Source: Vreelandella venusta
GTDB taxonomy: Bacteria; Pseudomonadota; Gammaproteobacteria; Pseudomonadales; Halomonadaceae
Assembly: GCF_007989605.1 (NCBI RefSeq)
Contig: NZ_BJUL01000020.1
Coordinates: 1-59,411 of the forward strand
DNA length: 59,411 nucleotides
Direction of reading: 5' to 3'
Position numbers and translations under genes: made by a program
The notes under the pieces: generated by a model
Database searches by the model: none
Seen by the model: only the letters and a program-made list of their open reading frames with translations
Told to the model about the DNA's origin: nothing
Shown here: positions 1 to 8,896 of the stretch, one piece after another
Layout: each line of letters starts with the position of its first letter
Numbering within the stretch: the first letter of the stretch is position 1

Positions 1-2
1 CA

Positions 3-176
3 ACCTCCAAAACTATTTATGCCCAATCCTGGCAGCCCCAGGTGGAAGCCGACGAAAACACGGGCAAGCTGCTCGCCACCGGCTACTCCTGCCGCAGCCA
101 GGTGAAACGCTACTCAGCACAAACATTACACCACCCGCTTCAGGCGCTACTTACGTGCCTCAAGCGGGCCAGTTAA
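3..176 (+). CDS. C-terminal fragment of a YdiJ-like FAD/Fe-S oxidoreductase
   Basis: Only the last 57 codons lie in the window; the gene begins upstream. The frame is open from base 3 to a TAA at 174-176. The tail contains GYSCRSQVKR followed by HPLQALL, which I recall as the C-terminal signature of the large YdiJ-type FAD-linked dehydrogenases that carry a cysteine-rich Fe-S/CCG domain. The identification rests on this short motif alone. It converges on trpC with 20 bases between the stops, and no T-tailed hairpin is visible there. Confidence 0.5.
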   Translation, partial: TSKTIYAQSWQPQVEADENTGKLLATGYSCRSQVKRYSAQTLHHPLQALLTCLKRAS

Positions 177-196
177 TAAGCGTTTAACACTATCGA

Positions 197-1000
197 TTAA
201 AAAAACAGCTGCTTGAGGGCTTGGCCTGGGTCCTCTTCACGCATAAAGGCTTCACCAACTAAGAAACCGTTCACTTCATGGTCGCGCATAAGCTCCACGT
301 CATCACGGGTATGGATACCAGACTCCGTGATGACCGTGACGCCCTCAGGAATGCGCGGCAGCAGGTCTAATGTGGTGTTCAGGCTGGTCTCAAAGGTATG
401 CAAATTACGGTTGTTGATGCCCACCAGCTTTAAATCCAGCGCTAGGGCACGCTCTAACTCAACAGCGTCATGCACTTCTACCAGCACATCCATGCCTAAT
501 GCATTAGCTTGCTGGTGCAGATCGCGCAGCTGAGCGTCGTCTAGGGCAGCGACAATCAGCAAGATACAGTCTGCCCCGATGGCGCGCGCCTCGGTTACCT
601 GATAGCCATGGGTAATAAAATCTTTACGAATGACGGGAAGGTCACAGGCATCGCGGGCAGCGATTAGAAAGTCTTCATGTCCCTGGAAGAAATCGGCATC
701 AGTTAATACTGACAAGCAGGCTGCGCCGCCCTCTGCATAACGCTTAGCGATATCATCAGGATGAAAGTCATCACGTATCACGCCCTTGGAAGGCGAGGCT
801 TTTTTCACCTCAGCGATAACCGCTGCGTCACCAGCGGCAATACGGGCATTCAGTGCAGCAATAAAGCCACGGGGGGCACTTTGCTTGTCAGCCAACGCCA
901 GCAGTTCTGCTTCAGAAACCGCCTGTCGGCGCTCGGCTACTTCTTCGTCTTTACGAGCCAAAATACGCGTTAAAATTGTTGGCGTTGCCTGGTCAGTCAT
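197..1000 (-). CDS. trpC: Indole-3-glycerol phosphate synthase
   Basis: A cytoplasmic enzyme of tryptophan synthesis that closes the ring of CdRP to give indole-3-glycerol phosphate. The 267-residue length is normal for a monofunctional TrpC. Hallmarks of the TIM barrel are visible: [10 protein letters not shown] (64-73) with the substrate-binding lysine, RKDF (125-128), VEVHD (174-178), GINNRNL (194-200) and TESG (225-228). It is the last gene of trpGDC and starts 8 bases after the trpD stop. It is not fused to TrpF. The call is secure. Confidence 0.97.
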   Translation of the reverse strand: MTDQATPTILTRILARKDEEVAERRQAVSEAELLALADKQSAPRGFIAALNARIAAGDAAVIAEVKKASPSKGVIRDDFHPDDIAKRYAEGGAACLSVLTDADFFQGHEDFLIAARDACDLPVIRKDFITHGYQVTEARAIGADCILLIVAALDDAQLRDLHQQANALGMDVLVEVHDAVELERALALDLKLVGINNRNLHTFETSLNTTLDLLPRIPEGVTVITESGIHTRDDVELMRDHEVNGFLVGEAFMREEDPGQALKQLFF

Positions 1001-1008
1001 TTGATAGT

Positions 1009-2028
1009 TTACCCTTTAAAGACGCTAGTGAAGTGTGAAAGCTCTCGGAGCTTCTCTAACGGCAGCTTGGAAGCCTGCGCATCCTGAGCCACCATTACGC
1101 CCTCTTTTAAGCTATCGGCCACACCTGAACAGTAAAGCGCGGCGCCCGCATTAAGTGCCACTATATCTGCCGCTGCCCCCTCACCACTCAATGCAGCTTT
1201 TACCAGCCGTAAGCTGTCTTCGGCGCTGGCTGCTTTAAGCGTAGCTAAGCTTTGTCGCTCAATCCCCAACTCTTCTGGAGTGATGGTGTACTCGGTAATT
1301 TCGCCATCCTTTAGTTCAGCCACCCGCGTCGGTGCCGCCAAGGAGATTTCATCCAAGCCATCTTCAGAGCAAACTACTAACACATGGTGGCTGCCAAGCT
1401 TGCGGAGCACTTCAGCCATCAATGGCACTAATTCTGGAGAGTAAACCCCCAGCACTTGGTTACGTGCACTTGCAGGGTTAGTCAATGGGCCAAGGATGTT
1501 AAACAGCGTGCGCACGCCCATTTCCCGGCGCGGCCCGATTGCAAAGCGCATGGCAGGATGATGATTAGGAGCGAACATAAAGCCCACACCTACTTGTTCG
1601 ATACAGCGCGCCACTTGTTCAGGCTTAAGGTCTAGGTAAATACCGGCAATATCAAAAAGGTCTGCACTGCCCGACGATGACGAGACACTGCGGTTACCAT
1701 GCTTAGCGACATGGGCGCCGCCAGCAGCAGCCACAAAGCTAGCCGCCGTAGAAACATTAAACAGGTTCGCACCATCACCGCCGGTGCCAACAATATCGAC
1801 GACGTTGTCAGTGTGCAGTTCAACGCGCTTCATGAGTTCGCGCATAACCTGAGCCGCCGCACTAATTTCCTCGGCGCTTTCGCCTTTCATGGCAAGCCCC
1901 ACTAGCAGGCCGCCAATTTGCGCATCGGAGGCTTCGCCGGTCATGATCTGGCGCATTAGCGCGTGCATCGCATTGAAAGAGAGGTCTTCGCGGCGCATCA
2001 CCGCGTTAATTGCATCTCGCATTTGCAT
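1009..2028 (-). CDS. trpD: Anthranilate phosphoribosyltransferase
   Basis: Transfers phosphoribose from PRPP to anthranilate, the second step of tryptophan synthesis. With the start used here the protein has 339 residues, usual for the family. The glycine-rich PRPP loop GTGGD (81-85), KHGNR (109-113) and a following serine-rich stretch are intact. The open frame extends upstream to 2064, directly after trpG, but family members begin near the MRDA segment and an AGGGG element precedes the ATG at 2028. The ATG at 2022 is an alternative. It is probably cotranscribed with trpG and trpC. Confidence 0.95.
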   Translation of the reverse strand: MQMRDAINAVMRREDLSFNAMHALMRQIMTGEASDAQIGGLLVGLAMKGESAEEISAAAQVMRELMKRVELHTDNVVDIVGTGGDGANLFNVSTAASFVAAAGGAHVAKHGNRSVSSSSGSADLFDIAGIYLDLKPEQVARCIEQVGVGFMFAPNHHPAMRFAIGPRREMGVRTLFNILGPLTNPASARNQVLGVYSPELVPLMAEVLRKLGSHHVLVVCSEDGLDEISLAAPTRVAELKDGEITEYTITPEELGIERQSLATLKAASAEDSLRLVKAALSGEGAAADIVALNAGAALYCSGVADSLKEGVMVAQDAQASKLPLEKLRELSHFTSVFKG

Positions 2029-2064
2029 GAACAGAAAAGCCCCTAAAGCGTGTAAATTTGGCAA

Positions 2065-2670
2065 TCAGCCGCGTTTTAAAAAGTTAGCCAATAACGCATG
2101 GCCTTGGCGCGTGAGTATTGACTCAGGGTGAAACTGTACCCCCTCAACATCCAGGCTGCGATGACGAAAGCCCATTATCAGCCCCGGCGTAACGTCATCG
2201 CCTGAGGTCCAGGCAGTGATTTCAAAACACTCCGGTAAGCTTGTTCTTTCTACCACGAGTGAATGATAACGGGTCACTTCTAACGGGTTTTCAAGCCCGC
2301 GAAAAACCCCTTGCCCACTATGCACAACAGCAGATGTTTTGCCATGCATCACCTGGGGCGCTCGCACCACTTTACCACCGTAGACTTGTCCAATCGCCTG
2401 GTGACCAAGACAAACCCCCAAAATAGGCAGTTTACCCGCAAAGTGGCCTATCGCCGCCAGCGAGATGCCCGCTTCATTAGGGGTACAGGGCCCCGGTGAA
2501 ATGACTAGATGAGTAGGCGCTAAGGCGTCAATCTGTTCAAGGGTAAGCTCATCGTTGCGATAGGTCATTACCTCGGCACCCAGCTCACCCAGGTACTGGA
2601 CGATATTGAACGTGAAACTGTCGTAGTTATCGATCATCAATACACGTTGCACTACCTGCACTTGCGCCAT
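2065..2670 (-). CDS. trpG: Anthranilate synthase glutamine amidotransferase subunit
   Basis: Class I glutamine amidotransferase that feeds ammonia to TrpE (and often also to PabB for folate). The catalytic triad is in place: C87 in GVCLGHQ, and H181 and E183 in FHPES. The PGPCTP oxyanion region is at 60-65. Its 201 residues match the stand-alone form. It heads trpGDC. A GGAG lies about 11 bases before the ATG at 2670. TrpE, its partner, is not encoded anywhere in the window. Confidence 0.95.
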   Translation of the reverse strand: MAQVQVVQRVLMIDNYDSFTFNIVQYLGELGAEVMTYRNDELTLEQIDALAPTHLVISPGPCTPNEAGISLAAIGHFAGKLPILGVCLGHQAIGQVYGGKVVRAPQVMHGKTSAVVHSGQGVFRGLENPLEVTRYHSLVVERTSLPECFEITAWTSGDDVTPGLIMGFRHRSLDVEGVQFHPESILTRQGHALLANFLKRG

Positions 2671-2979
2671 CGCCGCAGCTACTCCATCACATTAATCAAA
2701 CCCCTTGGTAGGGATGATACCCCAACCCAAGCTCCACTTGCAGAGCCAAGGGTCGGCTAGGACATTCACACGCCCAATACTCTGGTAATTTTTAGTGGGA
2801 AACAAACACTGAGTTTATCAGTAAACTAGTGAGGGACTTTTCAAGGTAATCAAAAATACTGAAAGAGAGTGGCTAGCCCTTTCTGCTAGGTTTAAACAAC
2901 TTGACAGCATAACGAAACTGGCAACGGGCCTTGACTGTCTTTATCATCTGCCGACTTTTTAATGCGTTAGGAGCGTGAC
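2671..2979. promoter_or_regulatory. Divergent promoter region between trpG and the metal-receptor gene
   Basis: About 309 bases without a gene. It must hold the trpG promoter (minus strand) and that of the gene at 2980 (plus strand). For the plus gene, AGGAG sits 7 bases before the ATG. An operator-like inverted repeat lies at 2807-2831. I see no trp leader peptide or attenuator. Promoter boxes are not clear enough to place. Confidence 0.5.
2807..2831. promoter_or_regulatory. Imperfect inverted repeat, possible operator
   Basis: CACT-G-AGTTTA, a TCAG centre, then TAAACT-AGTG: ten paired bases per arm with one unpaired G in the left arm. It lies about 150 bases before the metal-receptor start and about 140 before trpG. 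It does not match a Fur, Zur or MntR site that I can recall. Whether it is a DNA operator or an RNA hairpin cannot be told. Confidence 0.35.
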
Positions 2980-3903
2980 ATGGACAATCGAGCACCCTGG
3001 ATAATAACGCTCGTATTGATGACGACTGTCTGCAGCAGTCACGCGCTGGGAGACACCTCGTTTAAGGTTATCGCTTCGTTTTCAGTCATTAAAGATTTAG
3101 TGAAGCGTGTCGCAGGCGACAGCATCGGCGTTACCACTATTGTGCCCACAGGCGAAGATGTGCACCGCTGGGAGCTTCAACCGCCAAATGCCCTAGCTGT
3201 CGAGGAAGCTGACATTGTTTTCTACAACGGGTATGGGCTAGAGCCATGGATACGGCATATTGAAGCCATGGCAGACGATTCACTAACGCTCACAGCACTT
3301 GCAGAAAGTGCCGACTATGCACCGCTAACGATTCTAGTTGGCCAGTATCAAGATAACACTGACCCGCATATGTGGATGGACCCCAAAGGGGCAGCCGCTT
3401 ATGTTGATGTCATAGAAAAAACGCTTATCGAACGCTATCCCGAGCAGGCTGAGGCGTTTACCACGCGTGCCACTGAGACTCGTGAAGCACTGGCGCTGCT
3501 AGATCATCAACTCCGGGAACGCTTGGAAGGCATTCCGCAAACGAATCGCATGCTCACTACCAGCGAAGCCTCCATGGCTTACTTTGCCCGTGCTTATGGT
3601 TTTGAGTACGCCGCCATTTGGGGGATTGGCAGTGAGACCATTGGCAGTGCGCAGGCAATGGAAGCAATGAGCATGCTCCTCTCGCAACAGCGCCCGCCTG
3701 CACTGTTCTATGAAAGCACCTCTCCCTATATCCACATGGATGCACATGCCCGAGCAACGGAGCTGTCGCTGGCAGGGCCTTTATACACAGACACCTTAAG
3801 TGACACAGACGGCCCTGCCTATAACTACCCTGCTATGTTGCGCCATAATGCTGAATTACTGCATGAATACCTAGGCGGCGCACGGGCAGAAAAGCAGCCC
3901 TAG
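2980..3903 (+). CDS. Orphan metal ABC transporter substrate-binding protein (SitA/MntC type)
   Basis: Periplasmic solute-binding protein of the ZnuA/TroA cluster A-1 family, 307 residues, with an N-terminal signal peptide ending near residue 24. The four expected metal ligands are visible: H62 in GEDVHRW, H130 in DPHMW, E196 in TSEAS and D271 in LYTDTLSD. Glutamate in place of a third histidine, and the absence of a His-rich loop, favour the Mn/Fe subgroup over zinc. No permease or ATPase gene adjoins it; its neighbours are trpG and gph. The metal assignment is inference from ligands. Confidence 0.85.
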   Translation: MDNRAPWIITLVLMTTVCSSHALGDTSFKVIASFSVIKDLVKRVAGDSIGVTTIVPTGEDVHRWELQPPNALAVEEADIVFYNGYGLEPWIRHIEAMADDSLTLTALAESADYAPLTILVGQYQDNTDPHMWMDPKGAAAYVDVIEKTLIERYPEQAEAFTTRATETREALALLDHQLRERLEGIPQTNRMLTTSEASMAYFARAYGFEYAAIWGIGSETIGSAQAMEAMSMLLSQQRPPALFYESTSPYIHMDAHARATELSLAGPLYTDTLSDTDGPAYNYPAMLRHNAELLHEYLGGARAEKQP

Positions 3904-3929
3904 AAAAAACAGTTCTAGAAAAAACAGCC
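3900..3929. repeat. Two-copy 15-bp tandem repeat spanning a stop codon
   Basis: Copies CTAGAAAAAACAGTT (3900-3914) and CTAGAAAAAACAGCC (3915-3929) differ only at the last two bases. The TAG stop of the metal-receptor gene (3901-3903) is part of the first copy. The array fills the short gap before convergent gph. Confidence 0.8.
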
Positions 3930-3944
3930 GTATCACCGACAGTT

Positions 3945-4613
3945 TTACTCCGTCAGCGCCAGCAATGAGCTAATAATCACGTCAGGCTGGCTATGCTCAA
4001 TCGGCTCGCCGTGGTTATAGCCGTAAGGCAACGCCACGGTAGTAAAGCCAGCAGCCTTACCCGCAGCAATATCGTGGCGCGAGTCTCCTACCATGACACT
4101 TGCCGAAGGTGAGATATCCAGCTGTTGAGTCGCATGCAGTAGCGGTAACGGGCTGGGTTTCTTCTCGGCAAGCGTGTCGCCACCAATGCAGTGGGTAAAA
4201 AGCGAAAGCAGATCAAAGTGGCTTAAAATTGGCGCAATAAAGCGTTCTGGCTTGTTAGTAATCAGCACCAGTAGATAGCCTGCTTTGTGCAAATCATGCA
4301 GCGCTGTTCTCACGCCATGATAGAGCCGGGTTAGTGCATTGGGGGCAGCACCGTAATGGCGCATAAAAGCCTCATAGGCGGTGGTTTGCAATGCCTGTCC
4401 TGGCGCATCAGCGAGTGCCCAGGTTAGCGCTCTTTCAATAAGTACCTGCGCACCATTACCCACCCAATCGCGCACATGCTCTTCACTAGGCGCAGGCAGC
4501 CCAACATCGCTGAGCGAGCGCTGGACCGCTATCGCTAGATCCGGGACCGAATCAATCAAAGTGCCATCTAAATCAAATGCAATTAACCGCTTACCCTGCA
4601 AAATGGCATGCAC
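3945..4613 (-). CDS. gph: Phosphoglycolate phosphatase
   Basis: HAD-superfamily hydrolase that removes 2-phosphoglycolate, 222 residues. HAD motifs: I is FDLDGT with D14 and D16, II is ITNKP (118-122), III is K152, IV is VGDS with D177 and D181. In Pseudomonas-type genomes gph sits between rpe and trpE; here both neighbouring positions are taken by plus-strand genes. Other HAD phosphatases look alike, but the rpe/trp neighbourhood supports Gph. Confidence 0.9.
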   Translation of the reverse strand: MHAILQGKRLIAFDLDGTLIDSVPDLAIAVQRSLSDVGLPAPSEEHVRDWVGNGAQVLIERALTWALADAPGQALQTTAYEAFMRHYGAAPNALTRLYHGVRTALHDLHKAGYLLVLITNKPERFIAPILSHFDLLSLFTHCIGGDTLAEKKPSPLPLLHATQQLDISPSASVMVGDSRHDIAAGKAAGFTTVALPYGYNHGEPIEHSQPDVIISSLLALTE

Positions 4614-4765
4614 GCTCTCTCTCCCTAGGCTAGGTAAAAATATTTTTCAAAAAATGGCCGTTAGTAAACGTAATCGCGGCTAATTCTTTTATCCTACCGA
4701 CTTAGCACGTCGCCAACCACGCCCGGAAGCTCTATGCTGTGATCATCTTATCCGAGGAGAAAGTA

Positions 4766-6064
4766 ATGACCATCCCCCGAATTGTGATCGTCGGCGGTGG
4801 CGCTGGCGGACTTGCTCTAGCAACACGCTTAGGACGCACGCTGGGCAAAAAAAAGCGCGCCGAGATTGTCCTGCTAGACCGCAATGCCACCCATGTATGG
4901 AAACCGCTGTTACACGAACTCGCTACCGGAGTATTGAACTCTAGCATGGATGAAGTGGATTACCGCGGCCACTCTTCCGCGCACCATTACCGTTACCAGC
5001 GCGGCTCTTTAAATGGCCTTGATCGCGCACAAAAAGTCATTCACCTAGCACCCATCAAAGATGAAGACGGCGTTGAAATCCTTCCCTCTCGAAAACTAAC
5101 CTACGATTATTTAGTAATAGCGCTCGGCAGTATTTCAAATGATTTTGGTACAGCGGGTGTTGCGGAACACTGCCACTTTATTGATTCGCCTCAGCAAGCC
5201 AAAGCGTTTCAGCGCGATATGATCAATACCTTTTTGCGTTATACCGATCCAACGCTGCGCCAAAACGCCGAACTGACTATTGGCATTGTAGGCGGCGGCG
5301 CAACGGGCGTAGAGCTTTCTGCCGAGCTTCTAGATGCTTCGCGCTTACTTAACGCCTACGGCGTAACCGCTGTTGACCATCAAACGATTAGCGTACACCT
5401 CATCGAAGCGGCTCCCCGCCTACTACCCGGCTTGTCAGAGCGTATTAGCGAAACAGTGCTGCAAGAGCTAGAAAGCATGGGGGTCACCGTTCACGTCGGC
5501 ACCGCTATTAAAGAAGCTCAGCAATATCAATTAGTAACAGGCGACAGCGAGGTTATCAAAACGGACCTAAACGTGTGGGCAGCAGGCATCAAAGCACCGC
5601 CATTTTTGGCTGAATTAGACCTGACCACTAATAAGAAAAATCAAATTAACGTCCACCAAACGCTGCAGAGCGTAGATGATCCTTATATTTTTGCCATAGG
5701 TGACTGCGCCGACTGCCCTCAGGGCGAAGGCATCTCCGTGCCGCCACGGGCACAGGCTGCTCATCAACAGGCAACATTACTCGCCAAAAACCTGGTGCAC
5801 TGCTTGGATAACAAACCACTGCAAAGCTTTACTTATCGTGACCACGGTTCGCTGGTGTCGCTCGCCCGCTACGATGCGGTAGGAAAGTTGATGCGCAGTT
5901 CCGCGTCTCGTGGGCTATTTTTAGAGGGCTGGTTAGCGCGCCAAGCCTACGCTTCACTTTATCGAATGCATCAGCTATCTATTCATGGCGCACCCAAAAC
6001 GGGACTCGCATGGCTGGTTGATAAGTTAAACCGCTACTTAAAGCCCCGTATGAAATTGCACTAA
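4766..6064 (+). CDS. ndh: Type II NADH dehydrogenase (NADH:quinone oxidoreductase)
   Basis: Membrane-associated, non-proton-pumping flavoprotein that passes electrons from NADH to quinone; 432 residues. The FAD-binding Rossmann motif VGGGAGG is at 9-15, the NADH-binding VGGGATG at about 175-181, and the FAD-closing IGDC motif near 310. GAGGAGAAAGTA before the ATG at 4766 fixes the start; the frame opens at 4739 but nothing supports that start. It stands alone between gph and rpe and converges on rpe with 9 bases between stops. Confidence 0.93.
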   Translation: MTIPRIVIVGGGAGGLALATRLGRTLGKKKRAEIVLLDRNATHVWKPLLHELATGVLNSSMDEVDYRGHSSAHHYRYQRGSLNGLDRAQKVIHLAPIKDEDGVEILPSRKLTYDYLVIALGSISNDFGTAGVAEHCHFIDSPQQAKAFQRDMINTFLRYTDPTLRQNAELTIGIVGGGATGVELSAELLDASRLLNAYGVTAVDHQTISVHLIEAAPRLLPGLSERISETVLQELESMGVTVHVGTAIKEAQQYQLVTGDSEVIKTDLNVWAAGIKAPPFLAELDLTTNKKNQINVHQTLQSVDDPYIFAIGDCADCPQGEGISVPPRAQAAHQQATLLAKNLVHCLDNKPLQSFTYRDHGSLVSLARYDAVGKLMRSSASRGLFLEGWLARQAYASLYRMHQLSIHGAPKTGLAWLVDKLNRYLKPRMKLH

Positions 6065-6073
6065 GCTGTTTGC

Positions 6074-6775
6074 TTAGCCGTTATCCTTTGCCAACTCAGC
6101 GCGCATTTGCTGGATAACGCTATCGTAACCGTGCGGGTCGCTTGACTGGTGAGCATTGAAAATAGCGGAACCAGCGACAAAGGTGTCGGCACCCGCAGCG
6201 GCGATATCGGCAATATTATCTACCTTAACGCCGCCGTCGATTTCTAAGCGGATAGGGCGGCCTGAAGCATCAATACGCGCCCGAGCTTCACGCAATTTAC
6301 CCAGCGTGCTGGGGATAAATGACTGACCGCCAAAGCCCGGGTTAACGCTCATCAGCAGAATCATGTCAATTTTGTCCATGACATAATCGAGATACGAAAG
6401 CGGTGTTGCCGGATTAAATACCAGCCCTGCTTTACAGCCACTATCGCGTATTAGCTGTAACGAGCGATCCACATGCTCAGAAGCTTCCGGGTGAAATGTA
6501 ATGTAACTCGCCCCAGCCTCACTAAAATCGCCGATCATACGATCCACGGGTTTAACCATTAAATGTACATCTATGGGTGCCGTCACGCCGTGCTGGCGCA
6601 GGGCTTTGCAGACCATTGGCCCAATCGTCAGGTTCGGCACATAATGATTGTCCATGACATCGAAATGGACAATGTCGGCCCCAGCGGCCAACACATTGTC
6701 GACCTCTTCACCAAGACGCGCGAAATTAGCGGATAGAATCGAAGGGGCAATCAGGAAGTCCTGCTCAGCGCTCAT
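6074..6775 (-). CDS. rpe: Ribulose-phosphate 3-epimerase
   Basis: Interconverts ribulose-5-phosphate and xylulose-5-phosphate in the pentose phosphate pathway. It has 233 residues and a TIM barrel. Visible motifs: SILSANF (13-19), HFDVMD (37-42), HLMVKP (71-76), SVNPGFGGQ and EIDGGV, which supply the metal-binding His/Asp set and the phosphate loop. It probably once formed a cluster with gph, from which ndh now separates it. Confidence 0.96.
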   Translation of the reverse strand: MSAEQDFLIAPSILSANFARLGEEVDNVLAAGADIVHFDVMDNHYVPNLTIGPMVCKALRQHGVTAPIDVHLMVKPVDRMIGDFSEAGASYITFHPEASEHVDRSLQLIRDSGCKAGLVFNPATPLSYLDYVMDKIDMILLMSVNPGFGGQSFIPSTLGKLREARARIDASGRPIRLEIDGGVKVDNIADIAAAGADTFVAGSAIFNAHQSSDPHGYDSVIQQMRAELAKDNG

Positions 6776-6892
6776 AGTGCATTCCTAGGTTAACAGGGGA
6801 AAGGAAGGCCCCTATCTTACCAGAGCCACCTAAGAAGCCCCATCTCCCTGCCGTTAAAGCTCAGCCGACAATAAATGCATATCTTTTAATAC

Positions 6893-6911
6893 ATATTCCC
6901 AAATAGAATAT
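6893..6911. promoter_or_regulatory. Palindrome upstream of the sulfate importer, candidate CysB/LysR-type site
   Basis: ATATTC-N7-GAATAT is a perfect 6+6 bp inverted repeat about 85 bases before sbp. A related half, CATATC, lies 14 bases upstream. The spacing fits a LysR-type (T-N11-A) operator, and CysB, the usual activator of sulfate uptake genes, is LysR-type. Assignment to CysB is inference. Confidence 0.4.
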
Positions 6912-6994
6912 AAAACACAATTGTAATTCCACAATCACAGGTTTAACCTTATCCTCATTGCGATTAAATCGCCCCCAGATACAAGGAGCCTGTA

Positions 6995-8032
6995 ATGACG
7001 CGATCTACTTTTTTCCGTACTGGCCTGCGCCGCAGCCTGATAGCCACGGCTGTTGGCGCTACGGTGGCTGTCACCGCTGTTTCAAACACGGCAATGGCTC
7101 AAGAGCGCGAGTTACTGAACTCTTCTTACGATATTGCCCGTGAACTGTTTTCAGCGATCAATCCGGAATTCCAAGCATGGTGGCAAGAAGAGCACGGTGA
7201 AGAGATTGCCATTAGCCAGTCTCACGGCGGCTCATCCGCACAGGCGCGCGCGATCATGCAAGGCTTGCGTGCGGATGTCGTTACCTTTAACCAGGTGACT
7301 GATGTTCAAGTACTTGCGGATGCAGGCCTAGTGGCCGAAGACTGGCAAGACGCGTTCGATAATAACGCCTCCCCTTACTACTCCACGACGGCGTTTTTGG
7401 TGCGTAAAGACAACCCAAAAGGAATCGAAAGCTGGGATGATCTCGCGAAGGAAGACGTGCAAATCGTTTTTCCCAACCCAAAAACATCTGGCAACGGACG
7501 CTATACCTATCTAGCGGCTTGGGGCTTTGCGGAAAATGAATTCGATGGCGATGAAGAAAAGATTCAAGACTTCATGCGCACCTTCCTACGCAATGTTGCG
7601 GTGTTTGATACCGGCGGCCGCGGTGCCACCACAAGCTTTATCGAACGCGGCATTGGCGACGTATTGATCAGCTTTGAGTCAGAAGTAAACAACATCCGTA
7701 GCGAATATGGCAGCGACGACTATGAGGTTATCGTGCCGCCGGTCAGTATCCTGGCAGAGTTCCCCGTTGCGGTGGTAGGTGAAAATGCTGAACGTAATGG
7801 TAACAGCGACCTTGCCCAGAGCTACCTTGAGTATCTCTACCGTGAAGACACCCAGCGCTTGCTGGCGGGCTTTAACTATCGCGTTCACGATGAAACAGTT
7901 GTAGCCGAATTTGCCGACCAATTCCCCGATACCGAACTTTTTGAAGTTGAAGATGTGTTTGGCAGCTGGGAAGAAGCTATGGAAAACCACTTTGAAGGCG
8001 GCGCCCTACTTGATCAACTGCAACGTCGTTAA
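6995..8032 (+). CDS. sbp: Sulfate ABC transporter substrate-binding protein
   Basis: Periplasmic sulfate (or thiosulfate) receptor, 345 residues, with a long signal peptide ending at AMA near residue 35. The mature start reads LLNSSYD, followed by SHGGSSAQARA and the PNPKTSGNGRYTYLAAWG block, all characteristic of the Sbp/CysP family. An AAGGAG element precedes the ATG. It heads the sbp-cysT-cysW-cysA operon with 9 bases before cysT. Sequence alone does not separate Sbp from CysP; one receptor serves the cluster. Confidence 0.92.
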   Translation: MTRSTFFRTGLRRSLIATAVGATVAVTAVSNTAMAQERELLNSSYDIARELFSAINPEFQAWWQEEHGEEIAISQSHGGSSAQARAIMQGLRADVVTFNQVTDVQVLADAGLVAEDWQDAFDNNASPYYSTTAFLVRKDNPKGIESWDDLAKEDVQIVFPNPKTSGNGRYTYLAAWGFAENEFDGDEEKIQDFMRTFLRNVAVFDTGGRGATTSFIERGIGDVLISFESEVNNIRSEYGSDDYEVIVPPVSILAEFPVAVVGENAERNGNSDLAQSYLEYLYREDTQRLLAGFNYRVHDETVVAEFADQFPDTELFEVEDVFGSWEEAMENHFEGGALLDQLQRR

Positions 8033-8041
8033 CGGAACACC

Positions 8042-8896
8042 ATGAGCCAGCTAGCATTATGGCGGTCCGACAGCGCTCGCGTGCTGCCGGGCTTTGGCCT
8101 ATCAATGGGGATCAGCGTGCTGTTTATTTCGCTGGTCCTTCTTCTCCCAATCACCGGGCTATTTGGCCAATTGGCAGGGCTTAGCCTTGCCGAATACTGG
8201 GCCATTATTACCGAAGGCCGCGTGGTGGCCAGCTACATGGTCACCATGGGTGCAGCGGCTGTCGCGGCGCTGGTGAATGCAGTATTTGGCTTACTACTTG
8301 CCTGGGTCCTGGTTCGTTATGAGTTTCCCGGCAAACGTCTGCTAGATGCTTTAATGGATCTGCCCTTTGCGCTACCCACAGCGGTAGCCGGTATTACCCT
8401 AGCGACACTGTATGCGGGTAACGGCTGGATGGGCAGCTTGTTGGAGTCACTGGGATTCCAAGTAGCCTATACCTGGGTAGGCATTGCACTGGCCATGGCG
8501 TTTACCAGCATTCCATTTGTGGTACGCACCGTACAGCCGGTACTGGAGGATTTACCCGCAGAAGTTGATGAAGCAGCGATGTCTCTTGGCGCAACCGATG
8601 GCGTGGCGTTTCGGCGCGTGATTATGCCGCACCTGTGGCCAGCTCTCGTTACCGGCACCGGGTTAGCCTTTGTGCGCTCACTAGGTGAGTTCGGGGCGAT
8701 TATTTTTATCGCGGGTAATATGCCCTACGAAACCGAAATCACTGCGCTGATGATTTTCGTCAAACTACAGGAGTATGACTACGCAGGTGCCTCTGCAATC
8801 GCCTCCGTTGTGCTGTTTGTGTCACTGGCTCTGCTGCTGGCGATCAATATTTGGCAAGGCCGCTTTGTACGCCGCCTGCATGGAGGTAAAGGTTAA
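8042..8896 (+). CDS. cysT: Sulfate ABC transporter permease CysT
   Basis: One of two inner-membrane subunits of the sulfate/thiosulfate importer; 284 residues with about six hydrophobic helices. The cytoplasmic EAA loop reads EVDEAAMSLGATDGVAFRRV, the coupling helix for CysA, followed by SLGEFGA. It overlaps the cysW start by one base, implying translational coupling. Confidence 0.95.
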   Translation: MSQLALWRSDSARVLPGFGLSMGISVLFISLVLLLPITGLFGQLAGLSLAEYWAIITEGRVVASYMVTMGAAAVAALVNAVFGLLLAWVLVRYEFPGKRLLDALMDLPFALPTAVAGITLATLYAGNGWMGSLLESLGFQVAYTWVGIALAMAFTSIPFVVRTVQPVLEDLPAEVDEAAMSLGATDGVAFRRVIMPHLWPALVTGTGLAFVRSLGEFGAIIFIAGNMPYETEITALMIFVKLQEYDYAGASAIASVVLFVSLALLLAINIWQGRFVRRLHGGKG

